Source: a candidate division FCPU426 bacterium (GTDB lineage: Bacteria > Oederibacteriota > Muellerivitia > Muellerivitales > Muellerivitaceae). From it: a stretch of DNA of 64,000 nucleotides. Position numbers and translations under genes: made by a program. Location of the stretch: positions 1-64,000 of the forward strand of contig DAIDGV010000025.1 in assembly GCA_027452205.1 (NCBI GenBank), in the 5' to 3' direction. Under the pieces are notes generated by a model. That model saw only the letters and a list, made by a program, of their open reading frames with translations, ran no database searches and was not told where the DNA came from. Below, piece by piece: positions 27,470 through 37,133 of the stretch; the stretch's first letter is position 1; each line of letters begins with the position of its first letter.

Positions 27470-27556
27470 TTTTGTTCTAAGCCGTGTTTAAACGGCTTTC
27501 AGAGTGAAGACAAAAGAATACAGAATAAATGGCCGCTAAAGCTTTACGCGGAAGCG

Positions 27557-29596
27557 TTATTCTTTCGCCGCATCGTACACATAGGTAGAATCGGCATGGA
27601 AGACCGACCTTTTTCCAACCCTATCCCAAGAAGGCATATTGGACCCTGAGCACACATACCAGCGGATCCCATGGGACCTTAATTGTTCAAAAGCCTTGGC
27701 TTGGTCCGCGGCTCCGTCGATCATTTTCATTTCCGCCGCCCGCTCCTGGATGATCTGCGCTGTCTGGGGCGATCGCGTTTTTAATTGAAAGTCGATCCTC
27801 CCCACATAGACCGGCAGATCGGTCATAGAGGCCAGTTCGACCGTCGCGCAAGAGTTGGTCTCATAAGCTCCTTTACCACCGACCGCGATCATGTCTTTCG
27901 GGTGGGCATTCGCGTTGAGAAAAACCGCCATTTGTACCACGCCCGGATCTATTTTCTTGTCATAAGCGTTCCAAGCAACGATCTTTCCGACAGGACTACC
28001 CGGATCGGTGTTTCGATACAGGAGCACTGTCGTCAAAAGGACCGCGGCGGCCGTCATCGCCGAAACGGCGGGGCGCCAAGAGGCCACATACCGGTCGATA
28101 CCTACAGCGCCTATCAGACGAAGGCCCGTCCATAAAACCACGAGCGCGTAAAGCAGGACAAATGACCTTTGTTTATATTCATCCAGGGTGCCGTTGTAAG
28201 CTATCGGCGCCCAAAAGATCAAAAGTAAATAGGCAACGGTCGCGAGAGGAAGAAAATAGTCCTCCACTTTGAAACGGCCATGGCGCCCTTCCCACCAGAT
28301 CGCCAACGGAAAAAGGATGGCCCAAAAGCCCAATGTCACCGGTAGCATCCCTATCCCGCCGACGATGGCGCTGAAGGGCTGACCGAAATGTTGGACCGAA
28401 CGCCCAAAGAGGTCCGCGTAATGATCGGGCCCCATCGTGTAAACCCATTGGATGTAAGTGAAGGGCTGGGCCCTTTCCGAACCATACCGGCCGAATTTTC
28501 CATTCAAAAGCAGGATCGTCAAAACAAAGGCGGCAAGGCAGCCCGCCATCACGATGCGTTTGCGCCAGGTTTCGTTCAAAAAAGAGAGGACAATGGTGCC
28601 TGCCAAAGCAGGCGCCATCAAGAGGAACAAATGGGCCCGGATCATGACGAGTAGAAACGTGAGAAAGCCCGAAAGAAGCAATGCCCCTAACTGACGACCC
28701 CGGAGCCAACCCAAGGCGCACCCAAAGCTCACCCCGCATAGACCGATCGCGTAGCCCGCTCCCGGCGAGGTATAGACGCTCCAATGAAAACCGTAAAAGG
28801 GATTACGCATCCAATAGCGCGACGCGTCCGGCAGCAGGCAAACCAACCAAAGACCCAAAAGGGCCGTGCCGACGCCGGCCCATTCCGCAGCCAGGGAGTA
28901 AAGACCGAACAACCCGACCAAGAGACCCAGCGGCAGCATGACCGCGGTCGCCAATCCTAAGCCACAAAGTCCCGTTACCGGTTGCAGTGCCGCGGGCAGC
29001 ATGAAAATGCCGTAGTGGTAAAAGGCTTGGGGCGATCCGGACAGCATGATGTCCCCCGCCCAAGTCGCCCGGGGATCCCCAAAAGAAGCGACGACCATGC
29101 CATGGATGAAATAATCGTCCCAAACCTGAAGGATATCTTTGGTCATCAGCGCCGGCAAAGTTACAGCTTGATGGAGTGAAAAGAAGACGACAAAAATGGA
29201 AAAAAGCGAAGCGGCACCCAGATCAGTGAGAACCATGGCGGCGTTTCGTACCAACCTATGCCGCGCCCATACCCCCGCGAGAATGACAAGCCCGCTCCAT
29301 CCCAGAAACGTGTTTTGGGCTGTCCAATGCAGGAAAAAAGTGGGAGCTATCATCGCCACGCTGGTCACCGACGTTCCCGCGACGAAGGACGCCGGGAGCC
29401 AGCCCCTCAACGAGCTTATCCCAAAGGACAGGAAGAGGACCTCGCCGGCTAGGGTGAGGATCCCGGCCGCGGCCACGGGCACGAGGAGCCAAACGAACCC
29501 CGTCCGCACCCCCGCAAGCCACAACAAAACATCGACGGTCGCGCCGACGATCAAGGAAAACAGCATTCTGTAATAAATTGCTCGAAATGATTTCAA
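27557..29596 (-). CDS. Large multi-pass membrane protein, GT-C-like
   Basis: The product (679 residues) has about twelve to fourteen hydrophobic segments through residue about 525 and a soluble C-terminal domain (about 530-679). The first large loop has VWDDYFIHGMVVASFGDPRATW and QAFYHYG, acidic and aromatic residues in the place GT-C glycosyltransferases use for catalysis. Translation appears to start at a TTG at 29596 with GAGG five bases upstream; an internal ATG ten codons in is an alternative. The family is not recognised; a polyprenyl-sugar-dependent transferase is the best inference. Confidence 0.7.
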   Translation of the reverse strand: MKSFRAIYYRMLFSLIVGATVDVLLWLAGVRTGFVWLLVPVAAAGILTLAGEVLFLSFGISSLRGWLPASFVAGTSVTSVAMIAPTFFLHWTAQNTFLGWSGLVILAGVWARHRLVRNAAMVLTDLGAASLFSIFVVFFSLHQAVTLPALMTKDILQVWDDYFIHGMVVASFGDPRATWAGDIMLSGSPQAFYHYGIFMLPAALQPVTGLCGLGLATAVMLPLGLLVGLFGLYSLAAEWAGVGTALLGLWLVCLLPDASRYWMRNPFYGFHWSVYTSPGAGYAIGLCGVSFGCALGWLRGRQLGALLLSGFLTFLLVMIRAHLFLLMAPALAGTIVLSFLNETWRKRIVMAGCLAAFVLTILLLNGKFGRYGSERAQPFTYIQWVYTMGPDHYADLFGRSVQHFGQPFSAIVGGIGMLPVTLGFWAILFPLAIWWEGRHGRFKVEDYFLPLATVAYLLLIFWAPIAYNGTLDEYKQRSFVLLYALVVLWTGLRLIGAVGIDRYVASWRPAVSAMTAAAVLLTTVLLYRNTDPGSPVGKIVAWNAYDKKIDPGVVQMAVFLNANAHPKDMIAVGGKGAYETNSCATVELASMTDLPVYVGRIDFQLKTRSPQTAQIIQERAAEMKMIDGAADQAKAFEQLRSHGIRWYVCSGSNMPSWDRVGKRSVFHADSTYVYDAAKE

Positions 29597-29632
29597 AATG
29601 CCCTCGATAATTCCTCAAAATTCATCCAGCGA

Positions 29633-29638
29633 ATTATA
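29633..29638 (-). promoter_or_regulatory. -10 box candidate for the 679-residue membrane protein gene
   Basis: A perfect TATAAT lies about 37 bases before the TTG start. The -35 region is poor (GGTGAG or TGGTGA with 18-19 spacing). Confidence 0.35.
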
Positions 29639-29800
29639 TCCATGATCCAAGAAGACCTCACCATTTCCCTGCGGCAAGAACACTTTCTTCTTCCTCGATA
29701 GGACCGATTAGGGTAAAAAACGGTGCCTGGACCGATTAAGATATGTCCGCCGCCCTATGGAAGGGCCGCTCAGGCATAACCAACCGAGGTGATCTTGATA

Positions 29801-31414
29801 ATGTATTATTTTTTAGCCTTAGAAGTCTTATTCGGAACGTTTCTTTTCTTCGCCCTCTTTGGCGGTTCTGCTATCGCTTGGATCGAAAAGACGTTCAAGT
29901 ACCACTGCCCGAACTTCCTTCTACGAGCTTCTTTCGCTGTTACTCTTTCGGTGGTCATTTCGGCTCTCGCCGGGATCCTGGTAGCCGTCGCGCCCTTCTC
30001 ACTCAAAACTCCGTTGGCCATCCTCCTTCTTTCGATCTTCTTTCTTCTCGGCTCGATCGGCTTTTTTCATTTCAAGACCTATCGATCGTTGGCCGAGGCC
30101 TCGAAAGTGGAAAAGGTCATTTTCATCGCTTACCTTTTATTCTCGACCCTCTGCCTCATTTTGGCTTGTTCGAATCCCACCATGCCACCGGACCTTCCAG
30201 ACGGCGCTTATGTTTCCAAGGAATGGACCCGCGGCGTCAAGATCCAATACATCACCGGAAACTTACCAGCGGACAACGTAATCCCCTTTACCGCCGCCGA
30301 ATACTTTTTAAGGAACATATCTTTCCAGGCGAATCACCCCATGTTACCCGGGCAAGAGGTGACCAACCGGCCGGTTATGACCGCGGCGATCGTCACTCCC
30401 GTCCTAGCCGCCATCGCCCCGCCCGATTCGATGGATCCCACTCTACCCACCTTCAGTTATGTCAAGACTCAGTGGCCCGATTTCAGGATATTGGTCCGGG
30501 ATGACCGAGCCTGCACCGTTTATCTGGCCGTCATGATCGCGCTCAACGCAGCTCTTTTATTGGGAGTAGCGGCCTTTTTCAATTCGTGGGTTCGATGGGA
30601 AATGGCGCCCGCTGTGCTGGGCGCCTTACTTTTCACCACTTCTCCCTATTTCATTTTCCAGACCATTTTCACTTGGCCAAAAGACCTAGCCGCCTTCTTT
30701 ATCCTTCTCGCCCTGACCCATGCCTTGACCACAAAAAAACATCATTGGATTACCGGCTGCCTGGTAGGCCTCGCTTATCTATCCCACCCTTACGCCGGTG
30801 CTTTTCTGCTCGGCTTCTGTCTTTATTACTTGGTGAAAGAAAGAACAAAGGACGGGATCCGGAACATCTTGTGGATCGTTGCCGGTTTCGTTTTAACGAC
30901 CTTCTTTTGGTTTGCCTGGAAAAAACATTTGAACTTGCCCTCAGATCTTGTCTCTCAGAACTTCTCCTTAGCGGGCCAAGGCCGGCTCAACTTCGTCTGG
31001 GCCCGACTGACCAATCTTCTGAACACCTTTTTACCCGTCCATCTACTAGCCTACCCCTTCAACTTGAGTGGGATTTTGATCGGATCGACCTTGAATGTGG
31101 CCGGAGCGGTCGGCCTTTTGGCCTATGGAGCTTGTCTTTACCACGTCTCGGAAATCCACCGCCTCAAGAACTCAGTGGCAATGACCACCATTATGGGTCT
31201 CCCCTGCCTTCTCTTAGTGGCGGTCTTCAGCAACCAGGCCGTTCCAGTGGTACATGGTCTTCAAGTATTGGTACCCCTCTTGGTCTTTGGGATCGCTTAT
31301 CGCTTGGGCGCCTACGGTTCTTGGTTTCGTAACACGGTCCTTGGCGCCCAGATCCTGATAAACACCGCGCTCTTCACGAAATACCTGATTTCGATCGGGA
31401 TCATACACAGTTGA
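29801..31414 (+). CDS. Multi-pass membrane protein, GT-C-like
   Basis: The product (537 residues) has about twelve hydrophobic segments. A large extracytoplasmic loop (about 115-230) contains DLPDGAYVSKEWTRG and NHPMLPGQEVTNRPV before more helices, including FTTSPYFIFQTIFTWPKDLA. The layout fits a GT-C-type or flippase-like membrane enzyme, but no family motif is certain. The ATG at 29801 has GAGGTGAT seven bases upstream, so it is chosen over an in-frame GTG at 29789. It diverges from the 679-residue membrane protein gene. Confidence 0.68.
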   Translation: MYYFLALEVLFGTFLFFALFGGSAIAWIEKTFKYHCPNFLLRASFAVTLSVVISALAGILVAVAPFSLKTPLAILLLSIFFLLGSIGFFHFKTYRSLAEASKVEKVIFIAYLLFSTLCLILACSNPTMPPDLPDGAYVSKEWTRGVKIQYITGNLPADNVIPFTAAEYFLRNISFQANHPMLPGQEVTNRPVMTAAIVTPVLAAIAPPDSMDPTLPTFSYVKTQWPDFRILVRDDRACTVYLAVMIALNAALLLGVAAFFNSWVRWEMAPAVLGALLFTTSPYFIFQTIFTWPKDLAAFFILLALTHALTTKKHHWITGCLVGLAYLSHPYAGAFLLGFCLYYLVKERTKDGIRNILWIVAGFVLTTFFWFAWKKHLNLPSDLVSQNFSLAGQGRLNFVWARLTNLLNTFLPVHLLAYPFNLSGILIGSTLNVAGAVGLLAYGACLYHVSEIHRLKNSVAMTTIMGLPCLLLVAVFSNQAVPVVHGLQVLVPLLVFGIAYRLGAYGSWFRNTVLGAQILINTALFTKYLISIGIIHS

Positions 31415-31472
31415 CAGTCCGGGTCTTCTAAAAAGCGGTCCTCGTACCTGGATAAAGCTCGCTCAATATTCC

Positions 31473-31502
31473 TTGTGAAACGAACAAAACGGACATTATA
31501 TT
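31473..31502 (+). promoter_or_regulatory. Promoter candidate with overlapping palindrome before the tandem GT2 gene
   Basis: The -35 TTGTGA (31473-31478), 18-base spacer and -10 TATATT (31497-31502) precede the ATG at 31556. GGACA-TTATAT-TGTCC (31491-31506) is an inverted repeat across the -10 box and could be an operator. Confidence 0.35.
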
Positions 31503-31555
31503 GTCCACGAACCCATCCTTATGAAGCGTCAAATTAAAGACAAAGGTCTGTGCCA

Positions 31556-33490
31556 ATGCCCGTCCCGAGCTCTCGGTCCTCCCAACCAGCCAAAAGGACC
31601 TTCAATAAATTAACCCGCCCTTTCGAGCCTCATCTCCGTTTTGTCGAGAACGCGATCGCCACGGTCAAACGCCTCGGCGGGATCCCGACCGTCGTCAAAA
31701 AGATGTTCCTGATCGTTCACCGGGAAGGGCCTCGCGGAATTTCCAAGCGTTTCAAACGGATCGCCAAAATGAAGAATAGGCGGACCTACCCTATCTGGAT
31801 CAATAAATATGACCGAAACACCCCCTCCACCCGTGCCACCCTAAGCCGGTCGATCCGCCAGTTCCGCGTCAAGCCCCTTATTTCCATCCTCATGCCCGTC
31901 ACCCAAACCCAACCCGATCGTTTTTCGACCGCGGTCCAGTCGGTCCTCGCGCAGATATACCCCTCTTGGGAACTATGGATCGCCATCGACCCGACCGCTG
32001 GCCCGACCATCCGCCAAACCGCTGAAGATTTCTCAAAAAAAGACCGGCGTATTAAAACCGTCTTCCTCGACAAAAAAAGCGGCGAACCCGAACTTTTTAA
32101 TTCCGCCTTGAGCAAGTCCCATGGGGATTGGGTCACACGACTCGGGTCCGAAGATACCCTGAGCGAAGCCGCTTTATTCTGGGTCGTTAAAACGATCTCG
32201 CTCTCCCCCGACGCGCAACTGCTTTACACCGACGAGGATAAGATCGAACCGAACGGCGCCCGGAAGGACCATTATTTCAAGACCGATTGGAACCAAGACC
32301 TTTTTTACTCACAGGACTTTGTCGGTCATTCGGGCTTTTACCGGACCTCTCTCGTGAAAAACCTGGGAGGTTACCGACCGGGGATGGAAGACGCGTGGAG
32401 CTACGACCTTACCCTGCGCTATATCGAACATATCCGGATCGACCGGATACACCATATCCCTCGGATTCTCTACCATTGGGGCTCCGCTTCCGGCAAAAAC
32501 CTGAACCCCTTCGCCCCCCTAGCGGGTGTCAAAGCGCTCAATCATCATTTCCAGCGCCTTAAGATAAAAGCGAAAGCGGAACGGACGCCCTTCGGCTTCC
32601 GGGCCCGTTATCCCCTGCCATCCAATCCACCCTTGGTCAGCTTGATCATCCCCACCCGGAATGGTTTGAAACTGATAAAGACCTGCGTCAACAGCATCCT
32701 TCAAAAAACAACCTATCCCCACTACGAGATACTGATCGTGGACAACGGCTCCGACCAACCGGAGACTTTGGCTTATTTGGGGGAGCTCAAGAAAACGGGA
32801 AAAGTACGCGTCATTCGGGACAACAGTCCTTTTAACTATTCCGCCCTGAATAACAAAGCCGCCAAAGCGGCCAAAGGGAAGCTCTTAGGCCTTTTGAACA
32901 ATGACCTGGAGGTCATTTCCCCTGATTGGTTGTCCGAGATGGTGAGCCACGCCCTGCGGCCCGAGATCGGCGCGGTCGGCGCTAAACTCTATTTCCCCAA
33001 CGGCAACGTCCAGCATGCGGGCGTCGTGACAGGCATCGGAAGCACCGCCGGGCATTTTCACAAGCATATCCCTCGGAACGATCCGGGCTATTGGGGACGG
33101 GTCGCTTCGATCCAGGATTTTTCCTGCGTAACGGCCGCTTGCCTGGTCATTCGAAAGTCGGTCTATCAGGAAGTTCACGGTCTTGACGAAAAGAACCTGG
33201 TAGTCGCCTTTAACGATGTGGATTTCTGCCTGCGGATCCTGGAAAAAGGATACCGGAACCTTTATACGCCCTATGCCGAGCTGTACCATTATGAATCGGC
33301 TACCCGCGGGCTCGATGACGATCCGGTCAAACGCCGCCGCTTCAACAAAGAGAAAAAATATATGCACGATCGCTGGGGGGAAAAGCTCTTGAACGATCCG
33401 GCCTACAATCCCAACCTGAACATCGTCCACGAATATTTCGGGTTGGCTTGGCCGCCCCGGGTCGAGGCGATACCGCGCAAAAGGAAATGA
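31556..33490 (+). CDS. Tandem-domain family 2 glycosyltransferase
   Basis: The product (644 residues) carries two GT2 domains. The first (about 105-330) starts PLISILMPVTQTQPD and has the acidic LYTDEDKIE; the second (about 355-600) starts PLVSLIIPTRNGLKLIKTC with VDNGSDQPET, LGLLNNDLEVI and the late FNDVDFCLRI. This is the rhamnosyltransferase/RfbF-like double-domain type that can add two different residues. The ATG at 31556 is placed better from AAGG than the GTG at 31550. The N-terminal 100 residues are basic and not conserved. Confidence 0.88.
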   Translation: MPVPSSRSSQPAKRTFNKLTRPFEPHLRFVENAIATVKRLGGIPTVVKKMFLIVHREGPRGISKRFKRIAKMKNRRTYPIWINKYDRNTPSTRATLSRSIRQFRVKPLISILMPVTQTQPDRFSTAVQSVLAQIYPSWELWIAIDPTAGPTIRQTAEDFSKKDRRIKTVFLDKKSGEPELFNSALSKSHGDWVTRLGSEDTLSEAALFWVVKTISLSPDAQLLYTDEDKIEPNGARKDHYFKTDWNQDLFYSQDFVGHSGFYRTSLVKNLGGYRPGMEDAWSYDLTLRYIEHIRIDRIHHIPRILYHWGSASGKNLNPFAPLAGVKALNHHFQRLKIKAKAERTPFGFRARYPLPSNPPLVSLIIPTRNGLKLIKTCVNSILQKTTYPHYEILIVDNGSDQPETLAYLGELKKTGKVRVIRDNSPFNYSALNNKAAKAAKGKLLGLLNNDLEVISPDWLSEMVSHALRPEIGAVGAKLYFPNGNVQHAGVVTGIGSTAGHFHKHIPRNDPGYWGRVASIQDFSCVTAACLVIRKSVYQEVHGLDEKNLVVAFNDVDFCLRILEKGYRNLYTPYAELYHYESATRGLDDDPVKRRRFNKEKKYMHDRWGEKLLNDPAYNPNLNIVHEYFGLAWPPRVEAIPRKRK

Positions 33491-33497
33491 TGCCGTT

Positions 33498-34469
33498 CTA
33501 GGCGCCCGTTAAATGGGCTGCTTTTCCGAACCCGCAAGCGAACAGAAGGTCTTGGGCACGGCGGGCATAAGTATGGTCCCTCTGGGCCCGGGCTTGGGAA
33601 CGTTCCGCGATCTGCCGGCGCCGTTGCGGGTCTTTTTTCAACCCTTCCAATAATGACTTCAATTCGGCCGGCGAATCAAAGACCAAGATCTCCGTACCCA
33701 GGTCGAAATATTGGGTCAATTCCAGGCCTTCCAAGTAAACACACTGGACCGCCCCTGCCATGGCGGCTTCAAAGGTACGGGGACCAGGGGTCCCGGCATC
33801 CAATTGGTAGCGGCTATTGGCCAAATTGAACCGGCGCCCCACATTCAAGGTGGTCAAAGAAGAAGCGTAATAGTCCGGCAAAGAGTCGTTAGGCAAACGC
33901 TCGTTACGGCAAAAGGACAAGGAAGCTGGCCACTGGTCCCCATAAACCTCCGCATGAAAAGGCGCTAGCACCGTGGCGCAATCAGTCAGCAATTCCTGAC
34001 GGTTCGGGAAAGCCACACCGCAGAAGAAAAGATCACGGTCCAGATGATCTTTCACCGGACGAAAGTGGGCTTGCGGGTCCGCGGCCAAAGGCAGATGAAA
34101 GGCCTTTGGGTGGTCGATATGGGTCACTGCCCATTTGTCGTTCGAAAAAACGAAGTCAGCGTAAGGATAGATCTTTTCGTTGAAATCGAACTCATAAGGG
34201 TCGTCGTGCAACCAAAAGGCCATCTTGGCGCCGGTTCGCAGGCAATAACCTTTAAGACCCGTATAATCACAGCAGGCAGGCATACAAGACCCAAAAACGA
34301 CGATCAAGTCCGGTTGGAATTCTTTGGCGGCTTCCACCGCGCGGTCATAGGAAGAGGTCGTGACATTTCCCTTGGGAAGCACCTCTGAAAATCCGCGCCC
34401 CACGTAAGTAAGCAACACCGCGTTAGTGTTCAGACGGTCGGGCGAGGCGCTGCAGATGAGAACTTTCAT
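33498..34469 (-). CDS. CgeB-like glycosyltransferase
   Basis: The product (323 residues) has the CgeB/Glyco_trans_1_2 layout: LWLHDDPYE-like motif as FWLHDDPYEFDFN, RDLFFCGVAFPNR and the donor-site PGPRTFEAAMAGAVQC, followed by YFDLGTEILVFDSP. It is clearly related to the N-terminal third of the adjacent upstream gene (HLPLA, FPNR/WPNR, SSLTTL, RTFEAAMAG/RLYEAALAG). The ATG at 34469 lies two bases after the stop of that gene and has GGAG seven bases upstream. Substrate is unknown; such proteins modify cell-surface or spore glycans. Confidence 0.82.
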   Translation of the reverse strand: MKVLICSASPDRLNTNAVLLTYVGRGFSEVLPKGNVTTSSYDRAVEAAKEFQPDLIVVFGSCMPACCDYTGLKGYCLRTGAKMAFWLHDDPYEFDFNEKIYPYADFVFSNDKWAVTHIDHPKAFHLPLAADPQAHFRPVKDHLDRDLFFCGVAFPNRQELLTDCATVLAPFHAEVYGDQWPASLSFCRNERLPNDSLPDYYASSLTTLNVGRRFNLANSRYQLDAGTPGPRTFEAAMAGAVQCVYLEGLELTQYFDLGTEILVFDSPAELKSLLEGLKKDPQRRRQIAERSQARAQRDHTYARRAQDLLFACGFGKAAHLTGA

Positions 34470-34471
34470 GT

Positions 34472-36976
34472 TCACGCTCCCAGCTTTTCTTTGACGAACC
34501 GGACGGTCCGACGGACCATGGAAACAAGGCCATGCTTCCGGTAATACTTCACGCCGCGGACCCCCAATTTAGCGACCTTGATCCCGAGCTTGACGATAGG
34601 GGGGCTTTGTTTGACCGGGACCACAGGTTTTGAATCCTCGATGATTTCCGCCCAATTCTCGGCTTTCGGCAGCCAGAACTGGAAATATCTTTCTTGGGCC
34701 ATTAATCCGTTGTTCGGGTCGTTCAATTTGCCCTTCAAGATAGCGTCCCGGTAGACCTTCTTCAGTCCCGTTACATGAGGCTCGGTCCGGGAAATGGGTG
34801 CCTTCGCGATGTTCTTTTGCATCTTTTCAAGCAGCCCGGGCGTTTCACGCAACCGGCGGAGGATTTGTTCCAGGTCCCCTTCCGAATCCGCGGGTATCTT
34901 GAAACCATCGACACCTTGGGTCACCCGTTCCGCCAAAGCCCCGATATCGCTCACGATCGGAACCATCCCGTGATCCCAAGCTTCGGTCAAGGTCAAGCAA
35001 TAGGTCTCCGGCCAGATCGACATGTGGAGGGATACGTGACAGGAATGGATGACCTCCGGGAATTGACCGGGTTCGTAAGGTCCATGGACATGGACATAAG
35101 GAAGGTACTCGTTCTTTTGGAGCAAAGAGCACCACTCGCTGCTGGCGAAGATGTGGAACTCGATATTGCTGCCGGCCATCAGGGGAACGATCCGGGCGAT
35201 GACATTAGAACCTTTATGACGGTTGAAATTGCCAAGCACCGCTACCTTCATCGGTTCTTTATCGGACAAAGGCGCTTTCGGGCGGACCGGGACCGGGTCC
35301 ATCGGCACCGGCAGGATGATGACATTCTGATGGGTCGCGACCGAGGGATAGATCCTGGCGGTCAATTCACGGCTGCCCTCGGTATTGAAGATCAAGGCAT
35401 TCATGGAGCGGAGAATCTTATCCCAATAGGTCCGGCGGGCCGCCTGTGACCCCGGTAGGATCTGATGTTTATCCAAAAGGCAGACATCGCACTGGGATAG
35501 CGGGATCTGGTCCGGATGGCAATAACGCCAGTTAAAGTCGAGGAGCATGAACTCGTTGCAGACCGAGTAGTAATCGTGCATCGTCATGACCGTCGGGATA
35601 CCCAAGACTTTGGCCACCTCGACCAAGCTTGGCACATGACCGATAAAGTGATGGAAATGGACCAAAGAGATGTTCAATTTGGTCAGGGCCGAGGTGAAAG
35701 CGTGTTCCCGCTCAGCGTTGGAAAGCTGCCAATAGGTGATCGGTGTTGAGAATTGATAGGTGTGGATGGAATTCCCTTGCCCGTCATAGAGCACCGCGCT
35801 GTAAGGATGGGAGTGGGGGCTGGACATGTAGTAATAGGGTTCATACTCGTCCGCTAAAGCGCCACACATATGCTTGAGATAGACCTCGACCCCGCCAAAA
35901 CGCAGGTTGCCAATGATATTGTGCACCACGAACAACACCCGGGGTTTAGCCTTTGACTTGGCGGTCATTTCGATCGGTCGAGCCTGTTTTTTCAAGGCCT
36001 TTACCTCAGCCAGGATCGTCGCCATCCTGTTTTCGTAGCAATGTTGGGATAGGGCCTTTTTTTGGGCCCGCCGGGTGATGTCATAACGCAATTTGGGATC
36101 TTCCTTCAAAGCGGCCAAGGAATCGGTCAAGCTTTTGGCGCTATCGAAATAGAGGAAATCCTTCCCGGGTTCGAAATATTTGGCCGCGTCGGCCAATTTG
36201 GATTGGACCAGTTGGACCGTGCCGGCCAAGGCCGCTTCATAAAGGCGAGGCGGAGGGGTTTCAGCGAAATCCCGGTTGCCCGAGGCGGAAAAGACCCGGG
36301 GTAGGACCAAAGTGGTAAGGCTGGAATTAGCGAAACGGGCGAAATCCGCGGGGGAGGTACGCCAATTGATCTGGCTTAAGGGTAGGGACAGGTCCCGGGG
36401 TGGCAGGAACTGGTTCGTTGGCAAGGCGATCTTGGCCTTGATGGTTTCCCCGCCCCACTGGGTGGCTAAGACTTCTTTTAAAAGAGAAACACGATTAGGC
36501 CAGGCTGTGCCCGCAAAGAAGACGTCATAGCGCAGTTTTCGGACATCCTCTTGGATCGGTAAATAGTGGTAGGGTTTGGCCCCGGCCAATGGAAGATGAC
36601 GGCCCTTTGCCCCATAAGCATGAACGCAACCCGAATCATTGGTGAAGACCAGATCGAACAGGTCGGCATTGCCGACATTGACGCTCATCTCGTAGGGATC
36701 TTCGGTCACCCACAGGACCGAGGTACCACAGACCGCGGCCACCCGGGAACAGATCAAACGGTCCAGGGCCTCGGCGTCGAAAGCGATGAAAAGATCGCAG
36801 TTATTTTGAGCGGCCAGGGAAACGGCGTTGGAATAGTCTGCCTTGACGACCAGTTCCACATCGGCCATCCCCTTCAGAGCCTCGCGAATGGCCAGGCAAA
36901 TGTAATGGTTGGGGTTCTCGCTTTTGGTGTCCAAAAGCAGGATACGAAAACCTTTGTTCGACGAAGTACCGCTCAA
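34472..36976 (-). CDS. Fused CgeB-like and family 4 glycosyltransferase
   Basis: The product (834 residues from the preferred start) joins a CgeB-like domain (about 10-320, with WVTEDPYEMSV, FFAGTAWPNR, PPPRLYEAALAGTVQ) to a GT4 domain (about 345-745, with FGGVEVYLKHMCGAL, VLGNFNRHKGSNVIARI and WPETYCLTLTEAWDHGMVP), then a basic C-terminal tail. The bifunctional layout suggests addition of two residues in sequence. The frame is open to 37057, but the TTG at 36976 has GAGG six bases upstream, and a TATTAT box at 37049-37054 lies inside the longer frame. Confidence 0.8.
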   Translation of the reverse strand: MSGTSSNKGFRILLLDTKSENPNHYICLAIREALKGMADVELVVKADYSNAVSLAAQNNCDLFIAFDAEALDRLICSRVAAVCGTSVLWVTEDPYEMSVNVGNADLFDLVFTNDSGCVHAYGAKGRHLPLAGAKPYHYLPIQEDVRKLRYDVFFAGTAWPNRVSLLKEVLATQWGGETIKAKIALPTNQFLPPRDLSLPLSQINWRTSPADFARFANSSLTTLVLPRVFSASGNRDFAETPPPRLYEAALAGTVQLVQSKLADAAKYFEPGKDFLYFDSAKSLTDSLAALKEDPKLRYDITRRAQKKALSQHCYENRMATILAEVKALKKQARPIEMTAKSKAKPRVLFVVHNIIGNLRFGGVEVYLKHMCGALADEYEPYYYMSSPHSHPYSAVLYDGQGNSIHTYQFSTPITYWQLSNAEREHAFTSALTKLNISLVHFHHFIGHVPSLVEVAKVLGIPTVMTMHDYYSVCNEFMLLDFNWRYCHPDQIPLSQCDVCLLDKHQILPGSQAARRTYWDKILRSMNALIFNTEGSRELTARIYPSVATHQNVIILPVPMDPVPVRPKAPLSDKEPMKVAVLGNFNRHKGSNVIARIVPLMAGSNIEFHIFASSEWCSLLQKNEYLPYVHVHGPYEPGQFPEVIHSCHVSLHMSIWPETYCLTLTEAWDHGMVPIVSDIGALAERVTQGVDGFKIPADSEGDLEQILRRLRETPGLLEKMQKNIAKAPISRTEPHVTGLKKVYRDAILKGKLNDPNNGLMAQERYFQFWLPKAENWAEIIEDSKPVVPVKQSPPIVKLGIKVAKLGVRGVKYYRKHGLVSMVRRTVRFVKEKLGA

Positions 36977-37133
36977 TGCCGCCCTCGGACCGCGAAATGA
37001 AAGCTGCTGATCCCGCTTGACCTGCCCGGGGACCGGAAAAACAAGAAGATAATACAATAGGGCCCGGCAAAATCATTTAAATTCCGACCCCGGACCGCGC
37101 GCCTTATCCCTTTACCGGTATTTCCGTTTGTAT

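Noticed and set aside
27479-27498. Terminator after the 679-residue membrane protein gene
   Set aside because: The hairpin AAGCCGT/ACGGCTT exists but is followed by AGAACAAAATTG, not a T-run.
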